Position numbers and translations under genes: made by a program | The notes under the pieces: generated by a model | Told to the model about the DNA's origin: nothing | Seen by the model: only the letters and a program-made list of their open reading frames with translations | Databases searched by the model: none | Part shown: piece after piece, positions 59,524-64,000 of the stretch | Layout of the letters: every line of letters starts with the position of its first letter | How positions within the stretch are numbered: position 1 is the first letter of the stretch | DNA from: Bradyrhizobium sp. CCBAU 051011 | GTDB lineage: Bacteria; Pseudomonadota; Alphaproteobacteria; Rhizobiales; Xanthobacteraceae | DNA: 64,000 nucleotides | Direction: 5' to 3' | NCBI RefSeq assembly: GCF_009930815.1 | Contig: NZ_CP022222.1 | Location: forward strand, 3,948,501-4,012,500

Positions 59524-60216
59524 TCAGCGGCTGACCGCCGCGTGTATGGCCTCGCAATGGCGCGCGAGATTGGGATGGGCCGTGACGAAAGCTTTTAGCG
59601 GCGTCGGGATCGGGAAGAAGTGGATGTTGGCGATGAAGCCGTAGATGCCGGCATCGATGCTGGTCGGCTTCGGGCCATGCGCATAGCCATCAGCAGGAAC
59701 CAGATCGGCCAACACCTGCAGATCAGCCAGCCCGCGCGCGTAGGCCTGATCGGGGGCATAACGGCCGATGCCCTGGAAATAATAGCGCTGGGCGTTGTAT
59801 TCCCTGGCCTTGTTCATCCCGGCTTCGTCGATGCGTGAATGCTGCGCCATGAAGCTGTCGCGAAATGCCGGGAAATAACGCTCGTCCTTCCAGCGCGAAT
59901 ACGACATCACCCAGTAGAGGTCGTCCAGCATCCGCGTGACGAGATGGTTGGTCATGCGCTGCGCGGGCGTGAGATCGGCGTCGATGGTCAGGCCATACTT
60001 GCTGACGAGGTGGGCGATGATGGTCTCGCTATCGCCGATCGTTTCGCCATCGTCGACGACATAAGGCAGTTGTCCGCGCGGCGCGGACGAGGCGTCGAAG
60101 ATGTGTTCATGGACGAACGGCACGCCGGTGAGTTTGAGGAAGGCGTAAACCTTCAGCCCATAGCCGTTGTTGTCGGCGACGCCGAACAGCTCGGGATAGG
60201 AGTAGAGGGTCAGCAT
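59524..60216 (-). CDS. glutathione S-transferase-like protein, Tom37/metaxin type
   Basis: This 230-residue protein has a thioredoxin-like domain (LTLYSYPELFGVADNNGYGLKVYAFLKLTGVPF, then SSAPRGQLPYVVDDGETIGDSETIIAHLVSKYG). A long helical domain ends GPKPTSIDAGIYGFIANI. The likeness is to the FAX/metaxin (Tom37-like) GST branch rather than classical GSTs, and no catalytic Ser or Tyr is clear. It begins 3 nt after the RidA gene ends and is cotranslated with it. Confidence 0.85.
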   Translation of the reverse strand: MLTLYSYPELFGVADNNGYGLKVYAFLKLTGVPFVHEHIFDASSAPRGQLPYVVDDGETIGDSETIIAHLVSKYGLTIDADLTPAQRMTNHLVTRMLDDLYWVMSYSRWKDERYFPAFRDSFMAQHSRIDEAGMNKAREYNAQRYYFQGIGRYAPDQAYARGLADLQVLADLVPADGYAHGPKPTSIDAGIYGFIANIHFFPIPTPLKAFVTAHPNLARHCEAIHAAVSR

Positions 60217-60219
60217 CGA

Positions 60220-60609
60220 TTACCGCCCGGAAATCTGTGCGACGCATTCGATCTCGATCAGCATCTTCGGATCGGGCAGTGCCTGCACCACGCAGGTGGT
60301 GCGGGCCGGGTAGGGCGCAGGCCCGAAGGCGGATGCATACAGCACGTTCATCGTGGCGACGTCGGATGCGCGCGTCAGCAGCACGTTGACCTTGACGAGA
60401 TCGCGAAACGAGCTGCCTGCTTCGTCGAGCACGCGCTTGATGTTGGCAACGACGAAGCCGAACTGCGCCTCAAAGCCGTCGGCCAGCACGCCCTTGTCGT
60501 CAAAACCCGGAATGCCCGAGACGAACAGCAGGTCGCCAACGCGTGTGGCGAACGAGAGCGGCGGGGCCTTGATGCCGGCGGGCGGAGCGAAGTGCTGGAT
60601 CGGGGGCAA
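60220..60609 (-). CDS. RidA/YjgF family enamine-imine deaminase
   Basis: This 129-residue protein has the RidA core: VGDLLFVSGIPGFDDKGVLADGFEAQFGFVVANIKRVLDEAG and a conserved Arg near the end in YPARTTCVVQALPDPKMLIEIECVA. RidA proteins remove reactive 2-aminoacrylate or related enamines. The start is a TTG at 60609 with GGAGG 6 nt upstream. It is first in a two-gene unit with the Tom37-like protein. Confidence 0.92.
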   Translation of the reverse strand: MPPIQHFAPPAGIKAPPLSFATRVGDLLFVSGIPGFDDKGVLADGFEAQFGFVVANIKRVLDEAGSSFRDLVKVNVLLTRASDVATMNVLYASAFGPAPYPARTTCVVQALPDPKMLIEIECVAQISGR

Positions 60610-60986
60610 GGGACACCTCCAAGAACGGTTCGGTGCTTTGAGCCTAACGCGCCGCTGCCTCGCTGGAAAGGCAGCGGCGCGGCGCTTACGACCCGCCGAT
60701 AGCTTTGGAAAGGTGCGATGCGATAGGATCGCGGAAGCAAATTGCCGCGCGGATTACTAGCGCAAGATGATCGCGGCAAAGGTAATGCAGTTCACAGGCG
60801 CGACGATTATCATGCGCCTGCGCAGAAATCTTTCGTACGGGACCGGCAGATTTTGATGAAATTGTGTCGCGCCTGCGTCCCCGTGCGGGCCATCAATGCG
60901 CTTTCCGGATTACCTCGATGGGGTACAATCAGCCGGTCACGACTCAAGCGGCGCCTCAGGCCGCCAATTCCCTGGAGAAAATATCC

Positions 60987-61427
60987 ATGAAGATGCCATC
61001 CGCCCTCCGTGCCGCCATGCTCGCGCTTGCGGCTTTCGCGGGCGTTACGTTGTCTTCCGCCGCGCGTGCCGACGAAGGTTTCGTGCAGCTCACGATCTAC
61101 AAGGCGGGCTGGGTGATCGGCGGTTCCGGCGGCAGTGGCGTCTTGGATTTCCGCGGGCGGCGATACGCGCTTTCGACCGGCGGCCTCGACTACGGCTTTG
61201 TGTTCGGCGGCTCGAAGACGATCCTGCGCGGCCGCGTCAGCAACATCTGGCGCGCCTCCGATGTCGCGGGCGTCTACGGAGCGGCCGGCGCGGGCATTGC
61301 GGTCGGCCGCGGCGCGCGCGCGATCGTGCTCACCAACCAGAAGGGCGCAGTGCTGGAATTGACCGGGCACCAGGTTGGCTTGATGGCGAATGCCGATCTC
61401 AGCGGCCTCGCGATCACGATGCGGTAA
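60987..61427 (+). CDS. small exported hypothetical protein
   Basis: This 146-residue protein has a signal peptide (KMPSALRAAMLALAAFAGVTLSSAARA). A compact Gly-rich beta domain follows: GFVQLTIYKAGWVIGGSGGSG, VFGGSKTILRGRVSNIWRASDV, and AGAGIAVGRGARAIVLTNQKGAVLELTGHQVG. The repeated Gly-x-Gly strands suggest a beta-barrel-like periplasmic domain. GGAGA precedes the ATG at 60987. I recognise the pattern from Bradyrhizobium genomes but know no function. Confidence 0.7.
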   Translation: MKMPSALRAAMLALAAFAGVTLSSAARADEGFVQLTIYKAGWVIGGSGGSGVLDFRGRRYALSTGGLDYGFVFGGSKTILRGRVSNIWRASDVAGVYGAAGAGIAVGRGARAIVLTNQKGAVLELTGHQVGLMANADLSGLAITMR

Positions 61428-61437
61428 TTTCCCCGAC

Positions 61438-61546
61438 GTCATTGCGAGCGGAGCGAAGCAATCCATGCCGCCACTTGCGGAGAGATGGATTGCTTCGTCG
61501 CTTCGCTCCCTTGCGCAAACCCTCCGCGTTTGTCGCAGGCAATGAC
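61438..61546. repeat. intergenic palindromic repeat, GTCATTGC family
   Basis: GTCATTGCGAGCGGAGCGAAGCAATCCAT is mirrored by ATGGATTGCTTCGTCGCTTCGCTCCCT, and the element closes with GCAATGAC. It lies between the exported protein and HD-domain genes and is the third member of this family here. Confidence 0.8.
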
Positions 61547-61572
61547 GCTGCTCGAAATGGTGAGCACCTCGC

Positions 61573-62118
61573 ATGAACCGCGACGAGCTGGTTGCCGCTT
61601 ACTCTGCGCCAAGCCGCCACTATCACAACCTCGCGCATATCGAAGACTGCCTCGCCGTGCTCGCACGCGTGGAAAACCTTTCGGCGCTCGAGCGCGAAAT
61701 CCTGTCAGAGGCGATCTGGTGGCACGATGTCATCTACGACGCGACCCGCTCGGACAACGAAGAGCTCAGCGCGCAATTGGCCGAGCAGCACGTGCGCGAG
61801 GATATTCGCCAGGAAGTCGGCCGCCTCATCCGTCTGACCAAGACCCACGCGGTTCAATCAGATGATCGCCTGGGCGCCATCCTGATCTCGATCGACCTCA
61901 GCATTTTGGGCGCGGAGCCGGCGCGATACGACGCTTACGCCGCCGCGATCCGACAGGAGTTCATCCATGTGGCGGAAGGCGACTATCGCGCCGGCCGCGC
62001 CAGGGTGCTCAGCCAGTTCGCAGGCCGGCCGGTCATCTTTCCCGATGCGGTTTTCGCCGCGAGATATGACCGGCAGGCCCGCGAAAACCTCGCGCGCGAA
62101 CTGGCGTCCTTGCGCTGA
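61573..62118 (+). CDS. HD-superfamily metal-dependent phosphohydrolase-like protein
   Basis: This 181-residue protein has the HD pattern: SRHYHNLAHIEDCLAVL near residues 14-30, with an early His pair, and EAIWWHDVIYDATRSDNEELSA near residues 47-68, which carries the His-Asp metal pair. It belongs to the predicted HD hydrolase group that some databases mislabel as NMDA receptor subunits. It probably cleaves a phosphate ester; the substrate is unknown. It converges with the DUF1993 gene with only 3 nt between stops. Confidence 0.88.
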   Translation: MNRDELVAAYSAPSRHYHNLAHIEDCLAVLARVENLSALEREILSEAIWWHDVIYDATRSDNEELSAQLAEQHVREDIRQEVGRLIRLTKTHAVQSDDRLGAILISIDLSILGAEPARYDAYAAAIRQEFIHVAEGDYRAGRARVLSQFAGRPVIFPDAVFAARYDRQARENLARELASLR

Positions 62119-62121
62119 CGG

Positions 62122-62625
62122 TTACTTCACCCCGAGAAAGTCCCGCTTGCCGATCTCGACGCCGTTGTGGCGCAGGATGCCGTGGGCGGTGGCGGCATGA
62201 AAATAGAAATTCGGGAAGGCAAAATTGACGAGATATTGCTGGCCGGTCAGCGTCCGGGTGCTGCCCAGGCCGACGGGGAAGGTCACCTCGCGCGTGTCGC
62301 CGCCGTCGAATTGCGCCGGCTTGAACGACTTCACATAGTCGGTCGCTTTCGCAATCCGCTGCTGCAGTTCCTCAAAACTCTTTTCGGTGTCCGGCGTCGA
62401 CGGCACTTCGCTCCCCGTCAGCCGCGCGCAGGTCTTCGCGGCGAAATCGCAGACGATCTGCACCTGCCGCGTCAGCGGATACATGTCCGGATAGAGCTGC
62501 GCATTGAGCAGCACCTCGGGCTGGATGTTCTTCGCCTTGCAATGTGCTTCCGCCTTGGTGAGCAGACCGGAAAGGCCGCCGAGAATCTGCAGGAAGGCGG
62601 GCACGGTGGCGTCATGGAAAGACAT
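62122..62625 (-). CDS. DUF1993 family protein
   Basis: This 167-residue protein matches DUF1993: MSFHDATVPAFLQILGGLSGLLTKAEAH, then LYPDMYPLTRQVQIVCDFAAKTCARL, and QYLVNFAFPNFYFHAATAHGILRHNGVEIGK. It folds as a DinB-like four-helix bundle. The late His cluster (FHAATAHGILRHNG) might bind metal, but no reaction is known. It is divergent from nothing nearby and stands as a single transcription unit. Confidence 0.9.
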   Translation of the reverse strand: MSFHDATVPAFLQILGGLSGLLTKAEAHCKAKNIQPEVLLNAQLYPDMYPLTRQVQIVCDFAAKTCARLTGSEVPSTPDTEKSFEELQQRIAKATDYVKSFKPAQFDGGDTREVTFPVGLGSTRTLTGQQYLVNFAFPNFYFHAATAHGILRHNGVEIGKRDFLGVK

Positions 62626-62753
62626 GCGATGCTCTTTTCGTGATGTGGAATGAGGCCTCGGGAGGACGAGGTGCTTTGCGAGATGGGGAGCTGCGAAGGA
62701 AATACAACTCCTGCAGCCTGCGGATCACAGTCAATTATTCCCGCTCCGAACCC

Positions 62754-62837
62754 GTAGCCCGGATGGAGCGAAGCGCAATCCGGGGTTCTGTGCACGCGGG
62801 CACTGTCCCGGATTTCGCTGCGCTCCATCCGGGCTAC
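62754..62837. repeat. intergenic palindromic repeat, GTAGCCCGGATG family
   Basis: GTAGCCCGGATGGAGCGAAGCGCAATCCGG is mirrored by CCGGATTTCGCTGCGCTCCATCCGGGCTAC. A short fragment of the same family (GTAGCCCATCCGGGCTGC) lies at 49321-49340. Confidence 0.8.
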
Positions 62838-62848
62838 GAGGAGTCAGT

Positions 62849-64000
62849 TCATCGCGCTGCCGGCATTACCATGCCGGCAGGCTGCGCCTGGGCGCTCTGC
62901 CCGCGCATCCGCGCCAGCAATTCCGCCGTCGGCCAGGAATCCGCAGGGAGCCCGTACTTGATCTGCATCGCCTTCACCGCCGTGCGGCTCAATTGTCCCA
63001 TCACGCCGTCGACCTTGCCGACATTGAAGCCCGCGCGCACCAGAAGCTGCTGCAGCTCCTTCAGCTCGTTGAGCGGCAGTTGCGCCACCGGCGCCGACGG
63101 CTGGCGCATCGGCGGGGCGCCGGCGATGCGGGTGGCGAGATAGGCTGCGGTGGTCGAATAGATCAGCGAGTTGTTCCACTCGGTGTAGGCGGCGAAATTC
63201 GCATAGGCCAGAAACGCCGGTCCGGTGCGGCCCATCGGAATTAGCAGCGACGCCGGCAGGTCGTCGTTCGGCAACGGCCTGCCGTCGGGATAGGTGACGC
63301 CGAGCTGCGCGAATTTTGCGCGCGGCAGTTTGGTCGTCAGATCAGCCTGATCCCATGGAAAATTCGCAGGCGCGCGGACTTCCTGCAGCCATGGCTCGCC
63401 GCGCCGCCATTTTAAACCGGTGGCGATGTAGTTCGCGGTCGAGCCGATCACGTCGGGCGCGCTGCGCAGCAGGTTGCGATGGCCGTCGCCGTCATAGTCC
63501 ACCGCATAGGTGAAATAATGCGTCGGCAAAAATTGCGTTTGCCCGAGCTCACCGGCCCATGCGCCGATCATCTCGCTTGCCGTGAGGTCGCCGCGGTCGA
63601 CGATCTTGAGCGCCGCGATGGTTTCCTTGCTGAACATCTCCGAGCGGCGACAGTCATACGCCAGCGACACCAGCGAGCGCAGCGTAGACAGATTGCCGAG
63701 CTCGGCGCCAAAACTGCTCTCCAGCCCCCAGAATGCGGCGATCACGGCCGGCGGCACGCCATATTCCTTCTCGGCGCGGTTGAACGCTGCCGCATGCATC
63801 CGGATTCGCGCCTGCGCATTTTTTGCCGCGCCGTCGGACGCTCTGTTCCGCGCGAACTCGGTGAACACCTGGCCGAATACGCGCTGGCCGCGGTCGCGAT
63901 TGACGATGCCCTGGTCGTAGACGAGGTAGGGCGCGGCTTCGGCCAACGCGCGCTGCGACACGCCCTCCGCGGCGGCCTGCTGTTTGAGGTCCGCCAGGAA
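62849..64000 (-). CDS. lytic murein transglycosylase, MltB-like (partial, cut by right edge)
   Basis: At least 384 residues are visible; the frame continues open beyond 64000, so the amino terminus is missing. The catalytic Glu is in IAAFWGLESSFGAELGNL, the second motif is GAWAGELGQTQFLPTHYF, and the carboxy-terminal PG_binding_1 domain contains LKELQQLLVRAGFNVGKVDGVMGQLSRTAVKAM. It is the second MltB-like enzyme here, related in layout to the gene at 48072, and cleaves peptidoglycan glycan strands in the periplasm. A GTG at 63961 would cut into conserved sequence and is not the start. Confidence 0.9.
   Translation of the reverse strand, partial: FLADLKQQAAAEGVSQRALAEAAPYLVYDQGIVNRDRGQRVFGQVFTEFARNRASDGAAKNAQARIRMHAAAFNRAEKEYGVPPAVIAAFWGLESSFGAELGNLSTLRSLVSLAYDCRRSEMFSKETIAALKIVDRGDLTASEMIGAWAGELGQTQFLPTHYFTYAVDYDGDGHRNLLRSAPDVIGSTANYIATGLKWRRGEPWLQEVRAPANFPWDQADLTTKLPRAKFAQLGVTYPDGRPLPNDDLPASLLIPMGRTGPAFLAYANFAAYTEWNNSLIYSTTAAYLATRIAGAPPMRQPSAPVAQLPLNELKELQQLLVRAGFNVGKVDGVMGQLSRTAVKAMQIKYGLPADSWPTAELLARMRGQSAQAQPAGMVMPAAR

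Overview
The window is 64 kb of GC-rich alphaproteobacterial chromosome. Gene content and family resemblance point to Bradyrhizobium or a close Nitrobacteraceae relative. The signs are a DUF6894 protein near the left edge, an Irr-type iron control palindrome upstream of bacterioferritin, a Cys-type intracellular PHA depolymerase, and many intergenic palindromes ending in GTCATTGC, GTCATTCC or GTAGGGTGGG. I see no rRNA, tRNA, CRISPR array, complete insertion sequence, phage or plasmid genes. It reads as housekeeping and catabolic chromosome in short operons on both strands. Bases 1-235 hold no gene that I can support.

Layout. 0.2-5 kb: PQQ-type sugar dehydrogenase with a cytochrome c, an amidase, and a glutathione peroxidase overlapping a DUF3297 gene. 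5-12 kb: serA, a GNAT/DUF418 pair, malonyl-CoA decarboxylase, an AraC regulator divergent from an MFS transporter, and a truncated DUF4239 gene. 12-16.3 kb: secreted Cys-rich protein with OmpA-like protein, an orphan solute-binding protein, and an island of very small genes bounded by two copies of a ~50-bp repeat. 16.3-19.6 kb: a formate/nitrite channel behind a near-consensus sigma-54 promoter, followed by a one-polypeptide PP2C phosphatase/Ser-Thr kinase. 19.6-24.5 kb: ModA-like binding protein, phaZ, a GST, a cupin and small proteins. 24.5-30 kb: enolase-superfamily dehydratase, AraC/GyrI regulator, SMP-30 lactonase, GNAT, GMC oxidoreductase. 30-36 kb: a VanA/VanB-like Rieske oxygenase system with its own GntR regulator, divergent from an O-methyltransferase across two TGTATACA sites, then a Baeyer-Villiger-type monooxygenase.

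36-40 kb: a CoxD/CoxE-like MoxR ATPase and VWA protein next to two rhodanese-type sulfurtransferases. 40-45.3 kb: Ala/Pro-rich membrane protein, repeat-bearing L,D-transpeptidase, epimerase-like protein, 2-hydroxyacid dehydrogenase, two small proteins. 45.4-52.6 kb: ettA, a YqhA-family protein, an MltB-type lytic transglycosylase, two tandem small secreted paralogs, bfd and bfr, a PPOX flavoprotein. 52.6-64 kb: an orphan membrane protein, a secreted alpha/beta hydrolase, P450, SDR, a second pair of tandem secreted paralogs, a DUF2380 protein, a GST/RidA pair, an HD hydrolase, DUF1993, and a second MltB-like transglycosylase that runs off the right edge.

The parts most worth a second look are the sigma-54 channel plus kinase/phosphatase unit, the Rieske/GntR/methyltransferase control region, the MoxR-VWA-rhodanese neighbourhood, and the repeat-bounded small-gene island. 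Every functional call rests on reading protein motifs and context. No database search was run.
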